Assembly: GCF_000269985.1 (NCBI RefSeq)
Contig: NC_016109.1
Location: 6,661,001 to 6,725,000 of the forward strand
Reading direction: 5' to 3'
Source of the DNA: Kitasatospora setae KM-6054
GTDB taxonomy: Bacteria; Actinomycetota; Actinomycetes; Streptomycetales; Streptomycetaceae
Length of the DNA stretch: 64,000 nt
Below are positions 16,845 to 25,424 of this stretch, piece by piece. A model generated the notes under the pieces. It had not been told where the DNA came from. It saw nothing but the letters and a program-made list of their open reading frames with translations, and did no database searches. Both the position numbers and the translations under genes were made by a program. The first letter of the stretch is position 1. Each line of letters opens with the position of its first letter.

Positions 16845-18137
16845 ATGAAGAGACGTGCTTTCGCTGTGGCACTCGGGCTGTCCCTGGTGACGGTGGGGGT
16901 GACGGCCTGCGGCAGCGGGGGCTCGTCCGCCGGCGGCGGCTCGAACACGATCCACGTGCTGGTCTACGGCGACGCCAGCAACAAGGTCGAGAAGCAGCTG
17001 GTCGAGACCTTCAACAAGACCTCGAAGGTCAAGGTCGTCCTCGACACCATCCCGGGCGCCGACTACCAGTCCAAGCTCAACACCGTCATCAACACCCCGC
17101 AGGCGCCGGACGTCTTCTTCAACTGGGGCGGCGGCAGCATCCAGCCCTACGTCAAGGCCGACCTGCTGCTCCCGCTGGACAGCATGATCGAGGCCGACCC
17201 GGGCCTGAAGTCGAACTTCCTCCCCTCGGTGTTCGACACCGCGGTGATCGACGGCAAGTCCTACGGCATCCCGATGCGCGGCACCCAGCCGGTGCTGCTG
17301 TTCAACAACAAGAAGGTGCTGGCGGCGGCCGGCCTGAGCGTCCCGAAGACCTGGGACGAGCTGCTGAACGCCGTCGCCGCGCTGAAGGCCAAGGGCATCA
17401 CCCCGTTCGCGCTCGGCGGCGGCGACCAGTGGCCGACCCTGATGTGGTACGAGTACGTCTTCGACCGGGTGGCCGGCCCCGAGCTGTTCCGGAAGGCGCT
17501 GGCCGGCGACAAGACCGCCTGGGAGAGCCCGGAGTCGAAGCAGGCGCTCGGCATGCTCAAGCAGCTGGTCGACGCGGGCGCGTTCGGCTCGAACTTCGAC
17601 TCGGTGAAGTTCACCGACGGCGGCTCCCCGGCGCTGCTGGCCAAGGGCAAGGCCGCGTTCGAGCTGATGGGCTCCTGGGCGTACGCCACCCAGCAGGACG
17701 CCAGCCCGGACTTCGCCAAGAACGACCTCGGCTACAGCGCCTTCCCGTCCGTCGCGGGCGGCAAGGGCGACCCGGCGAACCTGGTCGGCAACACCAACAA
17801 CTTCTACTCGGTGCTGAAGAAGACCAAGCACCCGGAGGCGGCCGCGGCCTTCCTCAAGCTGATGTACTCCGACGAGTTCGTGCAGGCCCAGCTGGCCATC
17901 GGCAACCTGCCGACCACCACCAACACCGAGCACTTCCTCGACACCGCGGCCAGCCCCGCGTACTCGAAGTACCAGTACGGCCTGGTCAAGGCGGCCCCCT
18001 CGTTCCAGCTCTCCTGGGACCAGGCGTACCCGCCGGCCGCCACCACGCCGATCCACACCGCCGTCCAGCAGTTCTTCAGCGGCAAGCTCGACGTGGACGG
18101 CTTCATCAAGGCCATGCAGGCCCTCCCCGCCTCCTGA
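16845..18137 (+). CDS. bxlE: Sugar ABC transporter substrate-binding lipoprotein (BxlE-like)
   Basis: 430 residues. The signal peptide MKRRAFAVALGLSLVTVGVT ends in a lipobox with Cys in VTACGSGG. The mature protein has the family 1 solute-binding fold: IHVLVYGDASNKVEKQLVETFN, APDVFFNWGGGSIQPYVKAD, SYGIPMRGTQPVLLFNNKKV, VPKTWDELL, AFELMGSWA and a C-terminal VQQFFSGKLDVDGFIKAM. AGGAG lies 6-7 nt before the ATG. First gene of a four-gene operon with two permeases and a GH3 beta-xylosidase, the arrangement of the xylobiose importer BxlEFGA. The energising ATPase (MsiK-type) is not here, as is usual for streptomycete sugar importers. Confidence 0.87.
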   Translation: MKRRAFAVALGLSLVTVGVTACGSGGSSAGGGSNTIHVLVYGDASNKVEKQLVETFNKTSKVKVVLDTIPGADYQSKLNTVINTPQAPDVFFNWGGGSIQPYVKADLLLPLDSMIEADPGLKSNFLPSVFDTAVIDGKSYGIPMRGTQPVLLFNNKKVLAAAGLSVPKTWDELLNAVAALKAKGITPFALGGGDQWPTLMWYEYVFDRVAGPELFRKALAGDKTAWESPESKQALGMLKQLVDAGAFGSNFDSVKFTDGGSPALLAKGKAAFELMGSWAYATQQDASPDFAKNDLGYSAFPSVAGGKGDPANLVGNTNNFYSVLKKTKHPEAAAAFLKLMYSDEFVQAQLAIGNLPTTTNTEHFLDTAASPAYSKYQYGLVKAAPSFQLSWDQAYPPAATTPIHTAVQQFFSGKLDVDGFIKAMQALPAS

Positions 18138-18156
18138 GACCCCTGAGACGACCCCC

Positions 18157-19122
18157 ATGAGCACTTCCTCCCTCGGATCCGGGCCCGGATCCGGTTCCGG
18201 GCCCGGCCGCGGTGCGCGCGCCGGGCGCCGGGCCGGCCGCCGGGCCGGTGTCGGGGTGACCCGCCCGGGCCTGGCCTGGGCGGTGCCCGCCACCGTCTTC
18301 TTCCTCCTGTTCGCGATCCTGCCGCTGGTGCTGGTCGCGGTGCTGTCCTTCACCAGCTGGGACGGGGTCGGCGCGCCGACCTTCAACGGCCTGGACAACT
18401 GGACCAGGCTGCTGCACGACCCGGTGATGACGCAGAGCGTCTGGCTGACCCTGGTGCTGACCGCGGCCGGCGTCCTGGTGCAGACCCCGGTCAGCGTCCT
18501 GCTGGGCGTCTGGGCGGCCGGGCACCAGCGCAACCGGGCCGTGCTGTCGGCGGTCTTCTTCACCCCGCTGCTGCTCTCCGCCACCGCGATCTCGGTGGTC
18601 TGGCGGGCCGTCCTCGACCCCAACTTCGGCGTCCCGTCCCAGCTGCCGTGGCTGTTCGGCGACGGCAACCTGATGGGCAGCCAGAGCGGCGCGATCGCGG
18701 TGCTGACCTTCGTCGGCATGTGGCAGTGGACGCCGATGCACGCCCTGCTCTACCAGGGCGGCGCCCGGGCGATCCCGCGGGTGCTCTACCAGGCCGCGGC
18801 GATCGACGGCGCGGGCAAGGTCCGGCAGTTCCTGCACATCACCCTGCCGCAGCTGCGCAACACCATGATCACCTCGGTGATCCTGATGCTGGTCGGCGGC
18901 CTCACCACCTTCGACACCGTGCTGATCCTGACCCAGGGCGGCCCGGGCACCGACACCACCAACAGCGCCTTCTACATGTACCAGCAGGCCTTCAAGAGCT
19001 TCGACTTCGGCTCCGGCTCGGCCATCGCCCTGGTCCTCGTGGTGGTCGCCACCCTGATCTCGCTCGCCGTCGTCCGGCTCTCCGGCTACGACAAGATGCG
19101 CGGCACCACGGAGGGACTCTGA
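18157..19122 (+). CDS. bxlF: Sugar ABC transporter permease (BxlF-like)
   Basis: 321 residues. A Gly/Arg-rich cytoplasmic N-terminus (about 40 residues with GSGPGSGSGPGRGARAGRR) is followed by six membrane segments, the first being AVPATVFFLLFAILPLVLVAVL. The EAA-type loop reads YQAAAIDGAGKVRQFLHITLPQLRN, the contact for the ATPase. MalF-type permease of the sugar importer. It is 19 nt after bxlE and its stop shares one base with the start of the next permease (TGATG). Confidence 0.88.
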   Translation: MSTSSLGSGPGSGSGPGRGARAGRRAGRRAGVGVTRPGLAWAVPATVFFLLFAILPLVLVAVLSFTSWDGVGAPTFNGLDNWTRLLHDPVMTQSVWLTLVLTAAGVLVQTPVSVLLGVWAAGHQRNRAVLSAVFFTPLLLSATAISVVWRAVLDPNFGVPSQLPWLFGDGNLMGSQSGAIAVLTFVGMWQWTPMHALLYQGGARAIPRVLYQAAAIDGAGKVRQFLHITLPQLRNTMITSVILMLVGGLTTFDTVLILTQGGPGTDTTNSAFYMYQQAFKSFDFGSGSAIALVLVVVATLISLAVVRLSGYDKMRGTTEGL

Positions 19123-19940
19123 TGCGTAGGCGTCCCAACCACCTCGCCGGGCTCGGCTCGCTGGTCTGGCTGGCCGTCGTCGGCTTCCCGCTGTACGTGC
19201 TGCTGATCTCGACCTTCCGGACCAGGGCCAGCTACTCCTCCGAGGGGCCGCTCAGCTTCCCCGAGCACCTCACCCTGCAGAACTACGCCGACGACTTCTC
19301 CAACGGCTTCGGCCAGGACTTCCTCAACACGGTGATCGTCACCGCCAGCGTGGTCGCGATCGTGCTGCTGGTCGTCCCGCCGCTGGCCTACGCGATCGTC
19401 CGGGCCCGGGGCCGGACCATCGCCACCGTCTTCCGGATCTTCCTGCTCGGCCTGGCGATCCCCGCCCAGGCCGTGATCGTCCCGATGTTCTACGTGATCA
19501 GCAAGGCCGGCCTGTACGACCACCTGATCGGCGTGATCCTGCCGACCGCCGCGTTCTGCCTGCCGGTGTGCACGCTGGTGCTGACCGGCGCCATGCGCGA
19601 CATCACCAACGAGCTGTACGAGGCCATGGCGATGGACGGCGCCACCCCCTGGCGGGTGTTCTGGCAACTGGTGGTGCCGCTGTCCAGGGGCGGCCTGTCG
19701 TCCGTCGTGGTCTTCTCGGCGCTCCAGGCGTGGAACGGCTTCCTGTTCCCGCTGATCCTGACCCAGTCGGAGAGCAGCAAGGTCATCACCCTCGGCCTGT
19801 ACAACTTCCAGACCGAGCACGGCGTCGACGTGCCCGGCCTGCTCAGCGCCGTCGTGCTGTCGATGCTCCCGATCTTCATCGTCTACCTGTTCGCCCGACG
19901 TGCCTTGGTCCAGGGCCTCATGGGCGTCGGAGGAAAGTGA
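19122..19940 (+). CDS. bxlG: Sugar ABC transporter permease (BxlG-like)
   Basis: 272 residues from ATG 19122. MalG-type: membrane segments such as LAGLGSLVWLAVVGFPLYVLLIS and FRIFLLGLAIPAQAVIVPMFYV, and the EAA loop YEAMAMDGATPWRVFWQLVVPLS. The C-terminus ends FARRALVQGLMGVGGK, typical of this group. It forms the membrane channel together with BxlF. The GGAGGAAAGTGA at its end supplies the ribosome site for the downstream beta-xylosidase. Confidence 0.88.
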   Translation: MRRRPNHLAGLGSLVWLAVVGFPLYVLLISTFRTRASYSSEGPLSFPEHLTLQNYADDFSNGFGQDFLNTVIVTASVVAIVLLVVPPLAYAIVRARGRTIATVFRIFLLGLAIPAQAVIVPMFYVISKAGLYDHLIGVILPTAAFCLPVCTLVLTGAMRDITNELYEAMAMDGATPWRVFWQLVVPLSRGGLSSVVVFSALQAWNGFLFPLILTQSESSKVITLGLYNFQTEHGVDVPGLLSAVVLSMLPIFIVYLFARRALVQGLMGVGGK

Positions 19941-19948
19941 CCACCGAG

Positions 19949-22351
19949 ATGAACCCGGCCGTTCCCACCGAAGCCCCCACCGAAGCCCCCGGCACCGCCG
20001 CCCCCGCCGCCCCCGCACCCGCGCCCCGCTGGCGCGACCGCGCGCTGAGCGCCGGGGAGCGCGCCGACGCGCTGATCGCCGAGATGACCCTGCCGGAGAA
20101 ACTGGCCCAGCTGATCGGCGTCTGGGTCGGCGCCTCCGACGAGGGCGGCGACGTCGCCCCGCACCAGCACGACATGGAGGAGCCGCCGGACCTGGACGAC
20201 CTGCTCCCGCAGGGCCTCGGCCAGCTGACCCGCCCGTTCGGCACCCGCCCGGTCGACCCGGCGCTCGGCGCGCTCTCGCTGGCCCGCAGCCAGCAGCGGA
20301 TCGCCGCCGCCAACCGGTTCGGCATCCCCGCGCTGGCCCACGAGGAGTGCCTGGCCGGCTTCGCCGCCTGGGGCGCCACCGCCTACCCGGTGCCGCTGTC
20401 CTGGGGCGCCGCCTTCGACCCGCCGCTGGTCGAGCGGATGGCCGCCGCGATCGGCCGCGACCTGCGCGCGGTCGGCGTCCACCAGGGCCTGGCGCCCGTC
20501 CTCGACGTGGTCCGGGACGCCCGCTGGGGCCGGGTCGAGGAGACCATCGGCGAGGACCCGTACCTGGTCGGCACGGTCGCCGCCGCGTACGTCCGCGGCC
20601 TGGAGTCGGCGGGCGTCGTCGCCACCCTCAAGCACTTCGCCGGGTACTCGGCCTCCCGGGCCGGGCGCAACCTCGCCCCGGTCGGGATGGGCGTCCGCGA
20701 GCGCGCCGACGTCATCCTGCCGCCGTTCGAGATGGCCGTCCGCGAGGGCCGGCCGCGCTCCGTCATGCACGCCTACACCGACACCGACGGCGTGCCGTCC
20801 GCCGCCGACGGGGAACTGCTGACCGGGCTGCTCCGCGACACCTGGGGCTTCGACGGCACCGTGGTCGCCGACTACTTCGGCATCGCCTTCCTCAAGGTGC
20901 TGCACGGCGTGGCCGGCGACTGGGCGGAGGCCGCCGCGCTCGCGCTGGCCGCCGGCGTCGACGTCGAACTGCCCACCGTCAAGACCTTCGGCGAGCCGCT
21001 GCTGCGCGCCGTCGAGGACGGCACCGTCCCCCTCGCGACCGTCGACCGGGCGCTGCGCCGGGTGCTCGCCCAGAAGGCCGAACTCGGCCTGCTGGACGAG
21101 GACTGGGACGCCGTCCCCGCCGCGCTGGCCGGCCGCCCGCTGGACGACCCGTCCGCGCTGCGCGGCACCGTCGACCTCGACCCGCCGGAGAACCGGGCAC
21201 TGGCCCGGGAGATCGCCGAACGCGCCGTCGTGCTGCTCAGCAACGACGGCACCCTGCCGCTGCGCGCGCCCCGCCGGATCGCGCTGATCGGCCCGAACGC
21301 CGACACCCCGACCGCGGTGCTCGGCTGCTACGCCTTCCCCGTGCACGTCGGCGGCCAGCACCCGGACGTCCCGCTCGGCATCGAACTGCCCACGCTGCGC
21401 CAGGCGTTGGCCGCCGAGTTCCCCGGCACCGAGATCTGGACGGCGGCCGGCGCGAGCGTCGACGGCCCGGACACCTCCGGCTTCGCCGAGGCCCTCGACC
21501 TGGCCCGCCGGGCCGACGTGGTGGTGCTGGCGCTCGGCGACCGGGCCGGCCTGTTCGGACGCGGCACCAGCGGCGAGGGCTGCGACGTCGAACTGCTCGA
21601 ACTCCCGGGCGTCCAGCAGCAGTTGCTGGACGCGCTGCTGGACGTCGGGACGCCGGTGGTGCCGGTGCTGCTGGCCGGCCGGCCGTACGCGCTGGGCCGG
21701 GCGGTCACCGGGGCCGCCGCCCTGGTGCAGGCGTTCTTCCCCGGCGAGGCCGGCACCGAGGCGGTGGCCGGCGTGCTCAGCGGCCGGATCAACCCGTCCG
21801 GCCGGCTGCCGGTCAGCATCCCGGCCCGGCCCGGCGTCCAGCCCTCCACCTACCTGGCGGCCCGGCTGGCCGGCCCCAGCGAGGTCTCCAGCACCGACCC
21901 GACGCCCGCGTTCGGCTTCGGCCACGGCCTCGGCTACACCGCCTTCGAGTGGACCGGCCTCGCCGTCGACCGCGAGACCACCGGCACCGACGGCGAGTTC
22001 GAGCTCGCCTTCACGCTCCGCAACACCGGCGACCGGGCCGGCAGCGAGACCGTCCAGCTCTACCTGCACGACCCGGTCGCCGGCGTGGTCCAGCCGGTGC
22101 AGCGGCTGATCGGCTACCGCCGGATCGAACTCGACGCCGGCGAGAGCACCCTGGTCCGGATCACCGTCCCCGCCGACCTGGCCTCCCACACCGGCCGCGA
22201 CCACCGCCGGATCGTCGAACCCGGCGCCCTGGAACTGCGGATCGCCGCCGCCAGCACCGACCCCCGCCTCACCGCCACCGTCCGCCTGGACGGCCCGGTC
22301 CGCGTCCTGGACCACACCCGGCGGCTGCACGCGGAGTTCCGGACCGGCTGA
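19949..22351 (+). CDS. bxlA: GH3 beta-xylosidase/beta-glucosidase (BxlA-like)
   Basis: About 800 residues. ATG 19949 was preferred; GTG 19937 overlaps the permease stop but lies only 3 nt after GGAGG. The GH3 TIM barrel begins RADALIAEMTLPEKLAQLIG, with RWGRVEETIGEDPYLVG, ATLKHFAGYSA (substrate-binding Lys-His) and the nucleophile Asp in GTVVADYFGIAFL. The second alpha/beta domain has RAVVLLSNDGTLPLR and a fibronectin-III-like C-terminal domain contains SETVQLYLHDPVAGVVQPVQ and RIVEPGALELRI. No signal peptide, so it acts in the cytoplasm on imported xylobiose or other disaccharides. Operon position matches BxlA. Beta-glucosidase activity cannot be excluded. Confidence 0.86.
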   Translation: MNPAVPTEAPTEAPGTAAPAAPAPAPRWRDRALSAGERADALIAEMTLPEKLAQLIGVWVGASDEGGDVAPHQHDMEEPPDLDDLLPQGLGQLTRPFGTRPVDPALGALSLARSQQRIAAANRFGIPALAHEECLAGFAAWGATAYPVPLSWGAAFDPPLVERMAAAIGRDLRAVGVHQGLAPVLDVVRDARWGRVEETIGEDPYLVGTVAAAYVRGLESAGVVATLKHFAGYSASRAGRNLAPVGMGVRERADVILPPFEMAVREGRPRSVMHAYTDTDGVPSAADGELLTGLLRDTWGFDGTVVADYFGIAFLKVLHGVAGDWAEAAALALAAGVDVELPTVKTFGEPLLRAVEDGTVPLATVDRALRRVLAQKAELGLLDEDWDAVPAALAGRPLDDPSALRGTVDLDPPENRALAREIAERAVVLLSNDGTLPLRAPRRIALIGPNADTPTAVLGCYAFPVHVGGQHPDVPLGIELPTLRQALAAEFPGTEIWTAAGASVDGPDTSGFAEALDLARRADVVVLALGDRAGLFGRGTSGEGCDVELLELPGVQQQLLDALLDVGTPVVPVLLAGRPYALGRAVTGAAALVQAFFPGEAGTEAVAGVLSGRINPSGRLPVSIPARPGVQPSTYLAARLAGPSEVSSTDPTPAFGFGHGLGYTAFEWTGLAVDRETTGTDGEFELAFTLRNTGDRAGSETVQLYLHDPVAGVVQPVQRLIGYRRIELDAGESTLVRITVPADLASHTGRDHRRIVEPGALELRIAAASTDPRLTATVRLDGPVRVLDHTRRLHAEFRTG

Positions 22352-22375
22352 CCCCGCCGCACCGCCCGCCGACCC

Positions 22376-22419
22376 GACGGCCGCGCCGCCTCCCCGCCAC
22401 GGGAGGCGACGCGGCCGTC
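22376..22419. terminator. 19-bp stem hairpin ending the bxl operon
   Basis: GACGGCCGCGCCGCCTCCC (22376-22394) pairs with 22401-22419 at 18 of 19 positions around the loop CGCCAC. It starts 25 nt after the bxlA stop, in the gap before a convergent gene. The remaining ~200 bp to 22625 shows no gene. Confidence 0.65.
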
Positions 22420-22625
22420 CGCGCGCGCCGGACGCCGTGGCGACCGGCGCGAAGCGCTGGTCCGCGGCCGGCCCGAGCGCCTGCGGCACCGACCGACTCG
22501 GTCGCGGGAGGTCACGCGGCTCGACGGTGCGAACGATCGTGGAGGCGCCTCTCGCCGAGGAGCCGACAACCGGGGGAGCGGGCCTCGACCGCCCCGCTCC
22601 GAACGGGCTCGGGCCCGGGGTGCGG

Positions 22626-25385
22626 TCAGCCGTCGAGCTCGGCGGAGGGGAGGACGGCGCCCGGGACGTCGGCCGGGGCGAGGAGGGTGTGCTCGCCCGG
22701 GTAGGGCTGCTGCCAGTCGTGGGCCTCGTACCAGGTGAGGTGGTTCAGCTGGGCCGGGTTGGCGCGGTCCGGCACGGCGTCGGGGCCGGTCAGGTGCTGC
22801 TGCTTCTTCCAGTCCGACCACTTCGCCGCGAGGTCCGCCGCCGGGGCGGGGACGCTCCCGGTCGGGGCGGCGGCGGCCGCCGGGTCCGCCGGGGCCGGGA
22901 CGTCCGGGCCGCAGGGGGGCGGGGTGGCGAGGCCGTTGGTGAGCGAGGTGCGGTTGGGCAGGGCGGTGAACGGGGCGGGGTCGGGGGTGCGGGTGAAGGC
23001 GCCGGTCATCGGGGTGGCGGCGGTGTCCTTCTGGTTCATCGGCTTGATCCCGAGGATCTGCTCGATGGTGCGGATCATGTTGATCTGCGAGTAGTAGCGG
23101 CTGTCGACGACGCCGTGCCGGGCGTACGGGCTGATCACCTGGATCGGCGCCCGGTGCCCGTCGACGTGGTCCAGGCCCGCCTGCGAGTCGTCCTCGACCA
23201 CGAAGACCGCCGAGGAGTCCCAGTACGGGCTGTGGCTGATCTCGTCGACGATCTGTCCGACCGCGAGGTCGTTGTCGGCGACCTGGGCGGCCGCGTTGGC
23301 GGGCCCGCCGGTGTGGTCGCTGGAGAGCCAGAGCATGTTCAGGTCGGCGGGGCCGTTCCGTTCGAAGTCCTGCTTCCAGATCTGGGCGCGGTAGACGTCC
23401 GGCACGCTGGTGTCGAACTTCGGGAAGGCCGGCACCGACACCCGGTTCAGCGACGGGATCGGCGAGGAGGACACCAGCCGGTAGGCCGAACCGGCCCCGG
23501 TGGCGGCCATGTTCCTGGTGTCGCAGTACAGGTTCTGCCAGCTCGCGTCGGCCGGCTTGGCGAGGAACTGGTGGAACTCGCCGAAGTCCCGCACGCTCCG
23601 CCCGGCCGCCTGCGCGCCGCTCCACAGCGTGCCGCTCGCCTGGTGGCCGAGCGCGTCGTCCTCGGTGTCGTAGCTGCGCAGGTACTCGCCCGCCGAGGAC
23701 TCGGTGTACTCCGGATTGTCGGCCTGCATCAGCCAGTTGTGGCCCTCGGCGGAGTTGGTGCCGATGTCGTACGTGTTGTCGTAGAGGCCGAACTGCCGGG
23801 CCAGCGCGTGCTGGTTGGGTGTCACGTTCGCGCCGAACTGGGCGAGTGCCGGGTCGCCGTTGCCCTGCGGGAGGTCGCCGAACAGCTGGTCGTACGTCCG
23901 GTTCTCCTTGACGATCAGGAAGACGTGCTTGATCGTCGACGGGTCGCCGATCTTCTCCGGGACGGGAACGGCCTTGGCCTTGTCGCCCGTTGCGCTCTTC
24001 GCCGCGTTCTTCGTCCAGTTGTTCCGCGCGAAGACCTTCGCGGTCTGCTTGCGGATCTCCTGGTCGCCGGGCAGCGTGAAGCGCACCACGCTGGAGGTGG
24101 TGTCGTGCGTCCCGTGCCCGGCGGCGGTGGTGTCGCGGCGGGCGTCGATGCCGCGGGTGTTCGAGACCAGGACGTCCTTGCCGGAGACGGCGAGTTCGGC
24201 GGGGAAGTAGTCGGTGGGCAGCAGCCCGACGTAGCTCGCCGGTTCCTGCGGGCCCGCGTACCGGTAGACGGCGATCGCGTTGGCCCGGCCGAGGGTGACC
24301 AGGAGGCGGCCGTCGTCGGTCAGCGCCACCGCGTTCGGCTCGTAGCCGATCGACGCCTCCGACCAGGGCCGGGTGGCGATGGTCTGGACCACCTGGTCGC
24401 GGCGGGTGTCGATCACCGAGACGCTGTCGGTCCCGGTGTTGGTGACGAACACCGTGCCGTTCTTGGCGTACACGGCGGTCGGGTGCAGGCCGACGTCGAT
24501 ACCGGCCGGCGCGTTGGAGGGGTGTGCCAGGTCGATCACGCTGACCGTGCCGGTGGTGGCCGCGCCGGTCTCCGGGTCGGCCGGGACCTGGGTGCCGTAC
24601 GAGTTGATGGTGCTCTCGCCGGGCCGGGCCGGCCGGCCGCCCTCGTTGCTGACGTAGAGCTTGCCGCCGGACAGCGCCAGGCCGCGCGGCGCGTTGCCGA
24701 CCGTCCAGCTCCGGGTGACCGTGCCGGCGGCGGTGTCGATGGCGACCACCCGGTTCTGGCCGTTGACCGCCGCGTACGCGGTCGAACCGTCCGCCGAGAA
24801 GACCAGGCCGGAGACCAGGGCCTGCTGCGAACCGCTCTTGGCGATCTTCACGGACACCGGGCCGCTGACGCTGCCGTCCGGGGCGACGGTGAACCGGGTG
24901 TAGCCGTCCGGCTGGCCGAGCCAGAGCTGCTTGCCGTCCGGCGAGTAGGTCGGGCCCTCCTGGCCGACGCTGTTGCCGCTGATCTGCGGCACCGACGCGG
25001 CGCCGGAGCCGACGACCTGCCGCACCTTCCAGCTCCGCACGTCCACGATGACCAGCGCGGCGCCGCCGTCGGCGACCGAGGCCGCCAGGTGGGCGCCGTC
25101 CGGGCTGACCGTCGACGACATGATCTTGCCGTTCGGGATGACCAGCCGCTCGCCGTACGGGTCGACGTACTGGTTGTCGGACACCAACTGGCCCAGTTCG
25201 TACGACTGCCCGACCTGGTCGGTGCCGAAGGCGTCGGTGCCGTGCGCGAAGCCGACGCCCGCGCCGGCGGTCAGCACCACCGCGGTGGCGGCGGCCGTCA
25301 CCAGCGTCCGGCGGCGGTGGCGGGCGGCCGGGCGGGCGGCCGGTGCTTCGAGGTCGTCACTCAGACGGCGACGGGTGACCTGCAT
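22626..25385 (-). CDS. Secreted YncE-like beta-propeller / phosphoesterase fusion
   Basis: 919 residues. A signal/anchor segment (RRTLVTAAATAVVLTAGAGVGFAHG) follows an Arg-rich N-terminus. Residues ~80-430 are a seven-bladed propeller-like repeat series (ATVDGTVSVIDLAHPSNAP, GTDSVSVIDTRRDQVVQ and similar 'YVTN' repeats). From ~500 the phosphoesterase domain starts: IKHVFLIVKENRTYDQLFG (metal-binding Glu-Asn), then SAEGHNWLMQA, SSDHTGG, VFVVEDDSQAGLDHVDGHR and PIQVISPYAR. This family contains acid phosphatases/phospholipase C-like enzymes, which act outside the cell on phosphate esters. It is divergently separated from nothing: the next two leftward genes (an ABC pair) lie 39 bp upstream, with a repeated GGACTGCTTCTAC between them. 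Confidence 0.82.
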   Translation of the reverse strand: MQVTRRRLSDDLEAPAARPAARHRRRTLVTAAATAVVLTAGAGVGFAHGTDAFGTDQVGQSYELGQLVSDNQYVDPYGERLVIPNGKIMSSTVSPDGAHLAASVADGGAALVIVDVRSWKVRQVVGSGAASVPQISGNSVGQEGPTYSPDGKQLWLGQPDGYTRFTVAPDGSVSGPVSVKIAKSGSQQALVSGLVFSADGSTAYAAVNGQNRVVAIDTAAGTVTRSWTVGNAPRGLALSGGKLYVSNEGGRPARPGESTINSYGTQVPADPETGAATTGTVSVIDLAHPSNAPAGIDVGLHPTAVYAKNGTVFVTNTGTDSVSVIDTRRDQVVQTIATRPWSEASIGYEPNAVALTDDGRLLVTLGRANAIAVYRYAGPQEPASYVGLLPTDYFPAELAVSGKDVLVSNTRGIDARRDTTAAGHGTHDTTSSVVRFTLPGDQEIRKQTAKVFARNNWTKNAAKSATGDKAKAVPVPEKIGDPSTIKHVFLIVKENRTYDQLFGDLPQGNGDPALAQFGANVTPNQHALARQFGLYDNTYDIGTNSAEGHNWLMQADNPEYTESSAGEYLRSYDTEDDALGHQASGTLWSGAQAAGRSVRDFGEFHQFLAKPADASWQNLYCDTRNMAATGAGSAYRLVSSSPIPSLNRVSVPAFPKFDTSVPDVYRAQIWKQDFERNGPADLNMLWLSSDHTGGPANAAAQVADNDLAVGQIVDEISHSPYWDSSAVFVVEDDSQAGLDHVDGHRAPIQVISPYARHGVVDSRYYSQINMIRTIEQILGIKPMNQKDTAATPMTGAFTRTPDPAPFTALPNRTSLTNGLATPPPCGPDVPAPADPAAAAAPTGSVPAPAADLAAKWSDWKKQQHLTGPDAVPDRANPAQLNHLTWYEAHDWQQPYPGEHTLLAPADVPGAVLPSAELDG

Positions 25386-25424
25386 GCTGCTGTCCCTTCT
25401 GCGGACTGCTTCTACGGACTGCTT

